Assembly: GCA_003254905.1 (NCBI GenBank)
Contig: QANU01102613.1
Span: 2,539 to 66,538 of the forward strand
Length of the DNA stretch: 64,000 nt
From: Nissolia schottii
Lineage: Eukaryota > Streptophyta > Magnoliopsida > Fabales > Fabaceae
Direction: 5' to 3'
Positions within the stretch are counted from its first letter, which is position 1, and each line of letters starts with the position of its first letter. Shown here piece after piece: positions 12,456-22,696 of the stretch. A program made the translations under genes and the position numbers. The notes under the pieces are model-generated. The model was given only the letters and a program-made list of their open reading frames with translations, had not been told where the DNA came from and did no database searches.

Positions 12456-14357
12456 GTGTTTAAATGTGATTGATGAGATGAGTTGAGTGAAATATGATGA
12501 AATGAAATGATAAAATATGATTGAGTCTTTTATAGTGTGTGTTTTTCTCACACTTTAATTTATAAAATGAAATAAAAAATTAAAAAACAATTCATTGGGT
12601 TATCAGGTTAGATAATTGGATTCATTTTTGAAATCCACACCCAATCTAATTAAAAGTTGACTTGATCGTATTTTACTCAAACTAAGTCGATTGTTTGACC
12701 CGACCCAAAAATATATAGTTGAATCGAGTGTGATTTCTCCAGTAGTCGAGTCTACCCAAACTCATGTGCACCCATAATTGTGAGAACTCTTTCATAATGG
12801 AATCATATTAACTCAAACAAAATTAATCTCATATTCAAAGATGCACAAAAATGTTTTAACCACGTATTGTTTTAAATCACTGAAAATTGTCTAATGATAA
12901 GAGATTTGACCACTTTAAAGTAATCTATTAATACTTTTGTAATCACATAAATAATTTAAATACATGTCATAATCTTAATTTATAAGATAATTAATACCGA
13001 ACTCACGTAAAAATTTACCAATAATCACAACAGATTATTGTATTACCTGCTGAAGAGGAATCTCACCGCAAAAAGGACTAATCTCCTAAAGTAAATGCGA
13101 CCAACAAGTAGCCCTTCACTTGTATTTAATTCTAACAGTACTTTAAACGTAATTTCCTCTAATAGAATATACCTATGAGAAACTCAACAACCAGAAGTGA
13201 AGGTTGTCATAAATTATGATCATATTGTCTTTTCCTTTTTTATCTATCAAACATTTATCCATTTAAAATTACTTTGTTACAATTATTCTTCAATTTTATT
13301 CTTTTTTGATCATTTTTCAATTTTATTCTAAAATATATCCATTCTCGATTTCATTCATAATTCATAAGTATTACAAAAATTGGTAATTATTGAAGTATAC
13401 GTAACATAAAGTGAGGATTCCTACTAGTTAATACTAATTTAACACGCAAACCTAATCTTTTTTTTTTTTTTACTTATATCTATGTTCACAAAATTTAAAA
13501 AAAAATGTAAATAAAAGCATTTCAAAGTGATAAAATTGGTTTACTAGTAAAAAATTTAAATAATAGACATAAAGTCTTAAGTTTAAACTAATATAATTTT
13601 TTAAGTTAAAAAAATGAAAAGATTAAAAAGTGGGAAAAAAATGCTATGGCATATGTACGATTTGATGTAAGATCATAATTATATTATTATATGATTAAGT
13701 TAAAAAAATTGATAAATATTTTAATACGTAGAATATCTGACTAGTTAAACCACTATATTAGAAGAGTAAAACTCAATCAACTAAGTTAGTGACTCTTTTT
13801 TTTTTCTTTTTGATATTATTGTAGTTATTGTCAGTCAGATACAGTTGCAGCTTCTTGATTTCAACCACAGAGATTAGAAGGTCAGAACATGTTTCCCTAG
13901 CTGTCAATTTCCCATTCTGGCTTATGCTCCCAAAGCACAGATCCAAATCTTAGTCAATAATAACTTCATGAATTTAAAATCCCAATTAATTCCTTTCTTT
14001 TTCCTCAAGAAATTTTCTTTAAAATAATAATCACTTGGTGGTAAATTATCTCCCTATATTTAATTTCTTTAATCTAAGTTTTAAAAAATAGTTTTGTTAA
14101 TAAGTGCTTAAAAGGATTTATTAAAAATTTAATAAAAAATTTGCATTAAAAAAATAAAATAATTTAACATTTCAATGCATTAAATATATTAAATATTTCA
14201 AAATTTTCTATTTTTAAATTTTTAACAAGTACTATTAGAACATTTATTAGCTTTTCTATTAAAAAAATATCAACTTCTCAATTTCAAGATTGTAAAACAA
14301 AACCATAATTAACTTGGTCACATGACAATCACGTGTCACACACATGGCATATAGTTA
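12456..14357. other. intergenic, AT-rich, no gene seen
   Basis: Contains a degenerate ATGAAAT-rich patch at about 12470-12540 and several poly-A/T tracts. No ORF or repeat with defined ends was recognised. Confidence 0.6.
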
Positions 14358-15793
14358 GCTTAGTTTTTAGTCCCTCGTAAATTTTTTGTTAGAATATCGT
14401 CTCTCAAAAAAAAATTTCATTAAGAAATCGTCCCTCATAAATCTTTTTATAAAGTTTTAGTCTCTATCATCTTGTTAACTCCACCTGTGGCAGTTAATGT
14501 AGACACGTGGCATGCACAATTGGCCCATTATTCAAATTGACCCACCCAAACCTAACCTGAATATAATTATTACTTTATTTTTTTTTTAAAAATCTCTCTC
14601 TCTCGTCCCCTACCATTCTCTCTCTACTCCTCTTCTCCCCCGCCTCACCACTATGGCTCTCCCCCACCTACATCTGACTCGTCGTCAACCCTCCTCTCCA
14701 CGACCCACCATCCTCTTCTATCTATCATCCCCTTCCTATTCTCTCCCCACCCTCTATCACCACGACCACTACAATATTAGTAACAACAACTTTGCTCACC
14801 ATCACCCATCCCCACCTCTCTCTGCCGCTGCCGCCGTCACCACCACCATGACAACAACAACAAAACCACCACCAAAAAGAAAAATCAAAACTTATCACTA
14901 CCATCAATAACAACAACCCAACCCGCCATCACTGCAATCAAACCTCAATCTCAAACCATCTTCATCATCAGAATCAAACAACAATAACCCTCAGAATCAT
15001 CAACAACAACATTAGAATCCGCAAAATCTCCAAATCTATAACCCTTATTCCTCATTCTTCCACCATAACACAGCGATTTTTAAACAAAAAAATGTAGAAG
15101 AAGTAGTAAAGAAGGCGTCATGCATTAACCACCATTCGCTAGCGGCAAATTATTGTCGTCACGACGATGATTATTGTTGTTGAGGAGAGGAGAGAAGTCA
15201 TCCACAACCATGGTCACAACTCGTTCCCAACGTAGATGTTGGGGGAGATGATGAAGGAACATGTCAAAGTAGGATTCGATGATTGAGGCAACCTCACCAT
15301 CTCCCATGAGCTTAATAATGATCCTCTTCCCAAATCTACTTTGTCGACGTCCACCATGACCCACCCCACCATTGAGAGAGGGGGTAGGTGAAAGTGAAAT
15401 GAGTGAATGAGAATGAGGATAGCGATGAGGATGAGGGTGTAGGTGAGAGAGGGTAGGGGTAGCGATGATAATGAATTAATGATAAGGTTAATGATAATGA
15501 TAATGATTTTTTTTAATTTATGGTCATGAGTCACGAGTAGGGCATTAATCAGGTGGGTCGGGTCAAGGTTTGTGTTTAGTGGTTATGTGCATGACATGTG
15601 TTTGCCACATGGCTAATTTAATTATCATATCAACAGTTAAAAGCTTAAATAGACGATAGAGACTAAAACCTAACAAAAAAAAAGTATGAGGGACGATTTC
15701 TTAATAAATTTTTTTACGAGGGACAATATTCTAACAAAAAAATTAGGAGGGATAATAAACAAAATTCACGATTAATAAGGGACTAAAAACTTA
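14358..15793. mobile_element. non-autonomous element with long terminal inverted repeats (MULE-like)
   Basis: The left arm (about 14358-14530) and the right arm (about 15570-15793, reverse complement) share TTAGTTTTTAGTCCCT, TTTTTTGTTAGAATAT, TTAAGAAATCGTCCCTCATA and GTTTTAGTCTCTATC in the same order, giving imperfect inverted repeats of about 170-220 bp. The interior is strand-asymmetric: CT-rich with Pro/His/Ser/Thr-type codon runs at 14590-15050, then GA-rich at 15360-15480. No transposase is present. Long inverted repeats without coding capacity suggest a Mutator-like non-autonomous element, but no target duplication was confirmed. Confidence 0.5.
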
Positions 15794-15990
15794 ATTAACT
15801 CTATGTCATGTGCATGGCACATGATTGTAACATGATTGAGTTAACTGTAACTTCAGTAGTTAATAGCCCAAATGGATGACGAGGACTAAAACCTAATAAA
15901 ATTCTTTATGAGGAACAATTTTCTAATGAAAATTAACGAGAAATAAAAAGAATTGCGATTTATGAGAAACTAAAAATTGAATTAACGCTT
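15794..15990 (-). repeat. additional diverged copy of the long inverted-repeat arm
   Basis: Directly beyond the right arm there is a second sequence of the same kind and orientation: GAGGACTAAAACCTAATAAA, TATGAGGAACAATTTTCTAA and GAGAAACTAAAAATTGAATT parallel blocks of the right arm. It probably belongs to an older element of the same family or to a tandem duplication of the terminus. Confidence 0.45.
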
Positions 15991-16706
15991 TATTTATCTA
16001 TAAATAATTTGAGCAGCTGTAATTTGTTTTATTACTGTGATTTTTTCAGGGGCGTTGGAGGAATGAGAATCAAACCACTTCACCTTTGTTGACATGTCTC
16101 TTAATTATATGGTGTGGGTTTGATCCTCACATATAGAAATAAAAAAAAATTGTAATCAATAGTCTATCATTTCATGTGCGTTTAATTATTGTGAGGGAGG
16201 GAATTAATCACGGTTGCTTGAGGTGGATATCATGGGTTCACATTAAAAAAAAACCTTTATTGACACACTATGTTGCACTGACATGGATACAAGAGACAAC
16301 AACACGCTAACTTGAAAAGTTCACAAGACATAATGAACATGACATATGCGTGTGTGTAAATGTAAAAATAAATTAAAAATATTATAAGATCCACAATTCA
16401 TATTTATAATCATTGATGTCAAACTATTAATTATAATATTGTCATGTGTTTTCTAGGTCCCTTTAAAAATATATGATTTTATGAAACATTATAGATAATG
16501 TCATTCAAAAAGCATGAGACACAAGTGTCGGACATGTGCCCTCGAGTGTTATTATCCACGGTGTGTCCGGCACGCAGATATGGTAGTCCAACAGAGTATT
16601 TCTGCAACTTAGTTGACATATGTTGAATAATGTTAGACTTTTCAATGGCTTGCTCATTTTTAGTACGAAAAATGAAATTTATTTAAAATCAATGTAGATC
16701 TTTTTT

Positions 16707-17293
16707 GAGTAATGTTAAGTATACAACCCAAATGTTGTCAACCCATGGTTTACACAGTGACAACGAGTGCACAAACTTTTTCTACACACATGCATAAACT
16801 TTTTCAAATAAGAAATCAAATCAAAGCGGATTTGAGGCACATTAAATAGTGAAATGTAACTGTCACACTCTCATTTCATCTCCCCACTCACACTCTAAGT
16901 GCGTGGACTCACTCTCTACCATGCACAAACATTTTAAAGTATATGCACAAACTTTTGAACTGACGTGCACAAGCTTTTCAACAACCAGAAACAAAAAATA
17001 TGACAAAAACGAAGACGAAGAAGAAAACTTGTGTTCACATGCACAAACTTTTGACCAATCAGACATGCATAAACTTTTGAATAAGCATGTACAAACTTTC
17101 CTATACACATGCACAAACATTTGAAAAACCAAAAAATGAAAACTCTTAAATTCATTAAAAAAAGATGAAAATGAAAAAGAAAATATGATGAGAGATTGGG
17201 AGAAGAAGAGAAAAAATAAAGAAAAAAATACATTTAAGGAGAGTGGGTTATACAAAAATTGATAAATTTTAAATTGTACACAAAACATTTCTC
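16707..17293. mobile_element. short inverted-repeat element (MITE-like), copy 1
   Basis: The left end GAGTAATGTTAAGTATACAA and the right end read in reverse, GAGAAATGTTTTGTGTACAA, match at 15 of 20 positions. The interior contains at least eight dispersed copies of CATGCACAAACTTTT-like words and no transposase. A related inverted copy is at about 43990-44430. Target duplication not clear. Confidence 0.5.
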
Positions 17294-17670
17294 ATTTCCC
17301 CCCAAATATGCATTAAGTATACTCTAAAATCATATAACAAATTTGTGTTAAAGATACTATCAAACGAAACTTAAAGTAGTACCGATTGCGCTTGTAGACT
17401 AGTGGTTGTTCCTCATTTATTTTAATTAGGTTGCTATAACCTGAGTTAAATATATATTTTAAAATTTTAAATTCACGAAAATAAGATGTATATAACAAGA
17501 TGAGAATGAAGACCAGACCAGGTGAAAGAAATAATAAGATGTTTACCTCCTTTCATATATTCAAAGAGCATTTTTCATAGTTAAATTAGTCATTGAAAGT
17601 TGTTTGATATCGATAACACTGAGGTTGAGCTTGGCATTTTGCCCGTTAGTTTTGCAATAACGACAGTTTC

Positions 17671-17926
17671 TAATAGATAAGAAAAGAGAAGAGTGAGGTG
17701 CTGTGGCGCTGTTTATTTCGTTCTGCAACCGTTTTGGTTGTTAGAGTTTCGTTTTGGTTGTTAGAATTTGTTATGGGGATTTTTAGTATGTGACTCCATA
17801 AGTAGACCATATGGTAGTCCATCACCTTTGTTATATAAACAAAGTTGCAGCTCAATAATGAATAACGAGAAATTCAGTTAACTTTCTCTTCCATATTTCA
17901 TTTCCTTCTCTCGCGTCTTTTTCTCA
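17671..17926 (+). repeat. 5' LTR of the copia element
   Basis: 256 bp, identical to the 3' LTR except for T versus C in AAAGTTGCAG and C versus T in AATAACGAGA. It contains two CGTTTTGGTTGTTAGA-type direct repeats and a TATA-like TTATATAAAC at 17831-17840, the likely promoter of the element. Confidence 0.96.
17831..17840 (+). promoter_or_regulatory. TATA-like box in the 5' LTR
   Basis: TTATATAAAC lies about 90 bp before the LTR end, the usual place for a U3/R promoter. The same sequence is in the 3' LTR at 22601-22610, where it would read outward into flanking DNA. Confidence 0.5.
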
Positions 17927-17929
17927 AGA

Positions 17930-17941
17930 TGGTATCAGAGC
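17930..17941 (+). other. primer-binding site (initiator Met-tRNA)
   Basis: TGGTATCAGAGC, complementary to the 3' end of plant initiator methionine tRNA, begins three bases after the LTR end. Confidence 0.93.
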
Positions 17942-17975
17942 TCTGATCCTCAGAGCTCTGCTGCGAATTCACCAA

Positions 17976-20900
17976 ATGGCTCGGCAACAAGGAAACAGAG
18001 GGGGCGCAGTTGCAGGAAGCTCGACGACGGGAGCTTCCACCGGCAACAATGGCGATCCAGCTCTGAATCCGGTGAGCTCGTACTATTTGCATCCTAGCGA
18101 GAGTCCATCACTCATCATTGTCCCAGCGCTACTCACCAGTTCGAATTATCACCGTTGGAGCAGATCGATGAAGCGAGCCATGATTGCAAAGAATAAGTTC
18201 AAATTCTTGAGTGGAGAAATTGAAAGACTGGACGAATTCCATCCGCTTTATGAAGCATGGGAGAGATGTAACATGATGATTCATGCTTGGATCATGAACT
18301 CTGTGTCTCCAGCCATTTCCAGAAGCATAGATGGAATCGATGAAGCCGCTGCAGTTTGGAGAGATCTAAGAGAAAGATTTGCTCAGAGCGATTACTTGAG
18401 AATCGCTAAACTTCAGCAGGAGCTGTACACGTTACAGCAAGGCAATATGTCCGTAAGTGAATTTTTTACCGAATTGAAAACTCTTTGGGAAGAATTGGAA
18501 AATTATAGACCATGCTTAGACTGTACATGTGCTGTTAAGTGTTCATGTGCTGCTTCGAGAAATAATCGTGTTCACAGAGAGCAGGATTATGTGTTAAGAT
18601 TCTTAACCGGATTAGATGATAGATTTGGCGCTGTGAGATCACAGATCCTCATGCATGATGCACTTCCTAATTTGAATAGAGTATTCACTCTTGTTGCACA
18701 ACAAGAACGTGAATTAGATGGAGACCTTGATGATGATGATAAGGTGCAAGTCAATGCTGCATCTAGTAGCAAGACTGGTAACAAAGGGAAGAACACTGGA
18801 AAATCGTGTACAAATTGTGGAAAGCAAGGGCACACCTATGAGGAGTGCTACAGGATCATAGGTTACCCTGCGCATTGGAAGTTCAAGAACAATTCCTCGG
18901 CCAACTCAGTGGCAACGGAAGAGACAGATTCAAAGACAGAAAATGAGAAACAGCAGCAGAATTCTGGTGCGGGATTCACTCAAGAACAACTTCAAAGCTT
19001 ACTTGCATTTATTCAGAAAAAGGATGCAGCAGAATCAAGTAAAGTGGCTCATGTATCTCAAGTGAGCATTGATCACTTACCTGAAAACTTAACAGGTATG
19101 AATCATGTTTTGTCAGTTGCAGCATTGTGTAATTCAATGAATGCTTGGATATTTGACACGGGAGCAACAGATCACATTTGCTCTGTGTTTTCCTGGTTCA
19201 ATAACTGTCACAAAATTAAGCCAGTGGAAATTAGACTTCCTAATGGCTCCAGCATTATGGCTGAGTATTCTGGTGATGTGAGTTTCAGCTCCGGATTGAG
19301 CCTGAACAATGTGTTGTTTGTTGCTGATTTTAAAGTTAATCTCATTTCAATTTCAAAGCTAGCCATGGCTAAGAATTATTCACTCACATTTTTGCATGAT
19401 AAGTGTGTAATACAGGATGTGAGCAGCATGAGGATGATTGGTTCTGGTAGGCAGATTGGTGGCTTGTATTACTTGGTTACAAGAGGATCAAGGGAACCAA
19501 GCACTACAGCATCAACTCCAGCATCAGTTTTAAATGCAGCTAACTCCTCTACTGCTCTCAATGCAACCTGCTCACCCTCTCCAATACCTGAAGAGGCTTT
19601 ATGGCACTATAGACTAGGACATCCCTCTCCTGCTAGGATGTCACTTTTAAATAGACAATTTCCTTTTGTTAATAAGAGTGATTGTTCACCATGTGACATA
19701 TGCCACTATGCTAAACAAAAATGTTTACCCTATGCTGTTAGCGATTCCAAAGCTAAATGTAAATTTGAATTAATCCATATGGATATTTGGGGGCCCTTTT
19801 CCATACATGGATATCATGGACATAGATATTTTCTTACTGCCGTGGATGATTTTAGTAGGTTTACCTGGACATTCATGATGAAGTCTAAGTCTGAAACTAT
19901 GAGCAGCATTAAGAAGTTTGTGACATTTATCCTAACACAATTTAACACTAAAATCAAGGCCATCCGCAGTGACAATGGAGTTGAATTTAACATGCCCAAC
20001 TTCTATGATTCCTTGGGAATTTTACATCAGACCTCATGCAAGGAAACACCCCAGCAGAATGCTCGGGTAGAAAGAAAACATCAGCATGTGCTTAATGTGG
20101 CTAGAGCCTTATTGTTTCAGTCAAAATTGCCAAAGAAGTTCTGGTCTTATGCTGTTCTGCATGCCACCTTCCTAATTAATCGGGTTAACACACCCTTGTT
20201 GAACAACAAATCTCCTTATCAGGTGCTCTATGATGTAGAACCTGATCTCAGCATGGTCAGAACATTTGGTGGGCTGTGCTATGCATCCACACTTGTGGCA
20301 GGGAGAAGCAAATTTGATGCTAGAGCAGATAAATGTGTCTTCATAGGCTTCAAGCCAGGGGTCAAGGGTTTTGTGCTTTTCAATCTTAAAACTATGACCA
20401 TACAAATCTCCAGGAATGTTAGATTTTATGATCATATACTACCCTACAGAGGTTCCCATGTATTACCTGACCACTCATCCCAGGTCCCTATGCACACAGC
20501 AGAAACCTGTGAGCCCAATTATCTACCTAGCACACCTCTTCCCCCAGCCACAGAACTGCCTGTCTCAACCACAGGCTTGCAACCTGAAACTGATCCACCT
20601 GAAACTGTACCTCCCTCACCACTGAATTCAGATCAGTTGCACACATCTGAATCACCATCAGTGCCAGCAGACCCCCACCAGCCTCTACCTGAGGTAAGGG
20701 CATCCAGCAGAACCAGGAAGCAGCCTCTGTACTTACAAGATTATGAGTGTAACCAAGTAAATGCATCACCACCACCATGCCTATCTGCACCAACTTCATC
20801 ATGCTGTAAGTATCCTCTCTCTGCCTACATTTCTTATGCAAATTTAGCACCTTCTTTTCTGCGATACTTGGCTGCAATTGATACTACTGTGGAGCCAAGG

Positions 20901-22466
20901 AATTATTCTGAAGCAACTAAGCATGAGTGTTGGAGACATGCTATGAAGGCAGAATTGGAGGCACTTGAACAGAACCAAACCTGGCTCATTACTGATTTGC
21001 CACCTAATTTCATTCCCATTGGTAACAAATGGGTATTCAAGATTAAAAGGAAAGCAGATGGTTCAATTGAGAGGTACAAAGCTAGGCTGGTTGCCAAAGG
21101 CTACAATCAGGTTGAAGGGATTGATTATTTTGATACTTTCTCACCTGTGGCCAAAATCACTACAATTAGAGTCCTGTTAGCTGTGGCTGCAATTAAAGGT
21201 TGGCATCTTCACCAACTAGATGTGAATAATGCCTTCCTCCATGGTGACTTAAAGGAGGAGGTTTACATGACATTGCCACAAGGACTGATTGTTCCATCAC
21301 CAGGAAAGGTTTGCAAATTGCTCAAGAGTCTATATGGGCTCAAGCAAGCCAGCCGGCAGTGGTTTGAAAAACTATCTGAGGTGCTGTTGTCTCATGGCTA
21401 TTGCCAAGCCAGTGCAGATCACACACTCTTTCTTAAGAGCTCAACTGCTACTTTTACTGCACTCCTTGTGTATGTAGATGATGTGATTTTGGCGGGCAAT
21501 TCTCTAGAGGAATTTCAGTACATCAAAACAGTTCTGGACACCAAGTTTCGCATAAAGGACCTTGGCCAGCTCAGATACTTTCTTGGCCTTGAGGTGCTGC
21601 ACTCACAAGCAGGAATCACACTGACCCAGAGAAAGTATTGTCTAGACCTATTGCAGGATTCAGGTACCATGGGATCGAAGCCTGCATCTACTCCTCTAGA
21701 TATTGCTGTCAGGTTACACCAACAAGATGGCCAACCGTTTGAAGATGTTGCTGGTTACAGGAGATTGATAGGGAGGTTACTCTATCTGAACTCTACAAGG
21801 CCTGACATAGCCTTTGCTTGCCAACAACTCAGCCAATTTCTCTCTGCTCCCACTGTCACACATCACCGAGCAGCTATGCGGGTCCTTAGATACCTCAAGG
21901 GGGCACCAGGCCGTGGCATCCACTTTCCCCGCTCTTCCACACTGCAACTGATAGGCTACAGTGATGCGGATTGGGGAGGCTGCCTAGACACACGCAAATC
22001 TGTTTCAGGATATTGCTTCTTCATTGGGGGCTCACTTGTGTCTTGGAAGGCAAAGAAGCAAAGCACGGTATCCAAATCTTCCTCAGAGGCGGAGTATCGG
22101 GCCTTGGCAAACGCAACATGTGAACTGCAGTGGCTCACTTTCCTCCTCACTGATCTCCAATGCACGCCCTCCTTTGAGTCCCTTCTCTACTGTGACAACC
22201 AGAGTGCGCTTCACATTGCTGCTAATCCCGTGTTTCATGAGCGCACCAAACACCTGGACATTGACTGCCACATTGTGCGTGAGAAATTCCTTGCTGGCCT
22301 GATGCGTCTGTTACCCATCAGCACCAAAGACCAGTGCGCAGACCTGTTAACCAAAGCTCTGCCTCTTCGTGTGTTTGTGCATCTCATCTCCAAGCTCGGA
22401 ATGATTGATGTACACCAACCATTGCCAGCTTGCGGGGGGGTAATAGATAAGAAAAGAGAAGAGTGA
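17976..22466 (+). CDS. copia gag-pol polyprotein, intact 1496 codons
   Basis: Single uninterrupted frame. Residues about 35-250 form the gag region (SYYLHPSESPS, NYHRWSRSM). The zinc knuckle CX2CX4HX4C is at C278, C281, H286, C291. The protease motif DTGATDH starts at D394. Integrase: H544, H549, C573, C576 zinc site, then catalytic D603 (HMDIWG), D666 (RSDNG) and E699 (VERKH). Reverse transcriptase: D1082 in QLDVNNAFLHG and YVDD at 1166-1169. RNase H: D1330, E1371, D1407. All catalytic residues are present, so the protein could be functional. In the integrase the motif before the catalytic Glu reads QQNARVERKH, where the family usually has QQNGVVERKH. The stop lies 26 bases inside the 3' LTR. 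The start chosen is the first Met after the primer-binding site. Confidence 0.95.
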   Translation: MARQQGNRGGAVAGSSTTGASTGNNGDPALNPVSSYYLHPSESPSLIIVPALLTSSNYHRWSRSMKRAMIAKNKFKFLSGEIERLDEFHPLYEAWERCNMMIHAWIMNSVSPAISRSIDGIDEAAAVWRDLRERFAQSDYLRIAKLQQELYTLQQGNMSVSEFFTELKTLWEELENYRPCLDCTCAVKCSCAASRNNRVHREQDYVLRFLTGLDDRFGAVRSQILMHDALPNLNRVFTLVAQQERELDGDLDDDDKVQVNAASSSKTGNKGKNTGKSCTNCGKQGHTYEECYRIIGYPAHWKFKNNSSANSVATEETDSKTENEKQQQNSGAGFTQEQLQSLLAFIQKKDAAESSKVAHVSQVSIDHLPENLTGMNHVLSVAALCNSMNAWIFDTGATDHICSVFSWFNNCHKIKPVEIRLPNGSSIMAEYSGDVSFSSGLSLNNVLFVADFKVNLISISKLAMAKNYSLTFLHDKCVIQDVSSMRMIGSGRQIGGLYYLVTRGSREPSTTASTPASVLNAANSSTALNATCSPSPIPEEALWHYRLGHPSPARMSLLNRQFPFVNKSDCSPCDICHYAKQKCLPYAVSDSKAKCKFELIHMDIWGPFSIHGYHGHRYFLTAVDDFSRFTWTFMMKSKSETMSSIKKFVTFILTQFNTKIKAIRSDNGVEFNMPNFYDSLGILHQTSCKETPQQNARVERKHQHVLNVARALLFQSKLPKKFWSYAVLHATFLINRVNTPLLNNKSPYQVLYDVEPDLSMVRTFGGLCYASTLVAGRSKFDARADKCVFIGFKPGVKGFVLFNLKTMTIQISRNVRFYDHILPYRGSHVLPDHSSQVPMHTAETCEPNYLPSTPLPPATELPVSTTGLQPETDPPETVPPSPLNSDQLHTSESPSVPADPHQPLPEVRASSRTRKQPLYLQDYECNQVNASPPPCLSAPTSSCCKYPLSAYISYANLAPSFLRYLAAIDTTVEPRNYSEATKHECWRHAMKAELEALEQNQTWLITDLPPNFIPIGNKWVFKIKRKADGSIERYKARLVAKGYNQVEGIDYFDTFSPVAKITTIRVLLAVAAIKGWHLHQLDVNNAFLHGDLKEEVYMTLPQGLIVPSPGKVCKLLKSLYGLKQASRQWFEKLSEVLLSHGYCQASADHTLFLKSSTATFTALLVYVDDVILAGNSLEEFQYIKTVLDTKFRIKDLGQLRYFLGLEVLHSQAGITLTQRKYCLDLLQDSGTMGSKPASTPLDIAVRLHQQDGQPFEDVAGYRRLIGRLLYLNSTRPDIAFACQQLSQFLSAPTVTHHRAAMRVLRYLKGAPGRGIHFPRSSTLQLIGYSDADWGGCLDTRKSVSGYCFFIGGSLVSWKAKKQSTVSKSSSEAEYRALANATCELQWLTFLLTDLQCTPSFESLLYCDNQSALHIAANPVFHERTKHLDIDCHIVREKFLAGLMRLLPISTKDQCADLLTKALPLRVFVHLISKLGMIDVHQPLPACGGVIDKKREE
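22431..22440 (+). other. polypurine tract of the copia element
   Basis: TGCGGGGGGG directly before the 3' LTR, in the position used to prime plus-strand DNA synthesis. Confidence 0.8.
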
Positions 22467-22696
22467 GGTGCTGTGGCGCTGTTTATTTCGTTCTGCAACC
22501 GTTTTGGTTGTTAGAGTTTCGTTTTGGTTGTTAGAATTTGTTATGGGGATTTTTAGTATGTGACTCCATAAGTAGACCATATGGTAGTCCATCACCTTTG
22601 TTATATAAACAAAGCTGCAGCTCAATAATGAATAATGAGAAATTCAGTTAACTTTCTCTTCCATATTTCATTTCCTTCTCTCGCGTCTTTTTCTCA
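22441..22696 (+). repeat. 3' LTR of the copia element
   Basis: 256 bp, 254 identical to the 5' LTR. It overlaps the last 26 bases of the gag-pol frame including the stop codon. Confidence 0.96.

Larger units (their letters stand above)
17671..22696 (+). mobile_element. complete Ty1/copia LTR retrotransposon
   Basis: A 5026-bp element with two 256-bp LTRs, a primer-binding site, one long gag-pol frame and a polypurine tract. The LTRs differ at two positions, both transitions. At a conventional plant rate of 1.3e-8 substitutions per site per year that gives an age near 0.3 million years. LTR ends are TAATAG and TTCTCA rather than canonical TG/CA at the 5' side, and a 5-bp target duplication is not evident. 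The short LTRs, compact size and single ORF are like the Ale/Retrofit group, which is an inference. It lies about 6.7 kb upstream of the LAX start codon. Confidence 0.95.

Noticed and set aside
14653..14910. 85-codon Pro/His/Ser/Thr-rich frame
   Set aside because: Low-complexity CT-rich core of an inverted-repeat element; no domain.
16849..17288. Frames of 91-141 codons on both strands
   Set aside because: Produced by the CATGCACAAAC repeat words of a MITE-like element.
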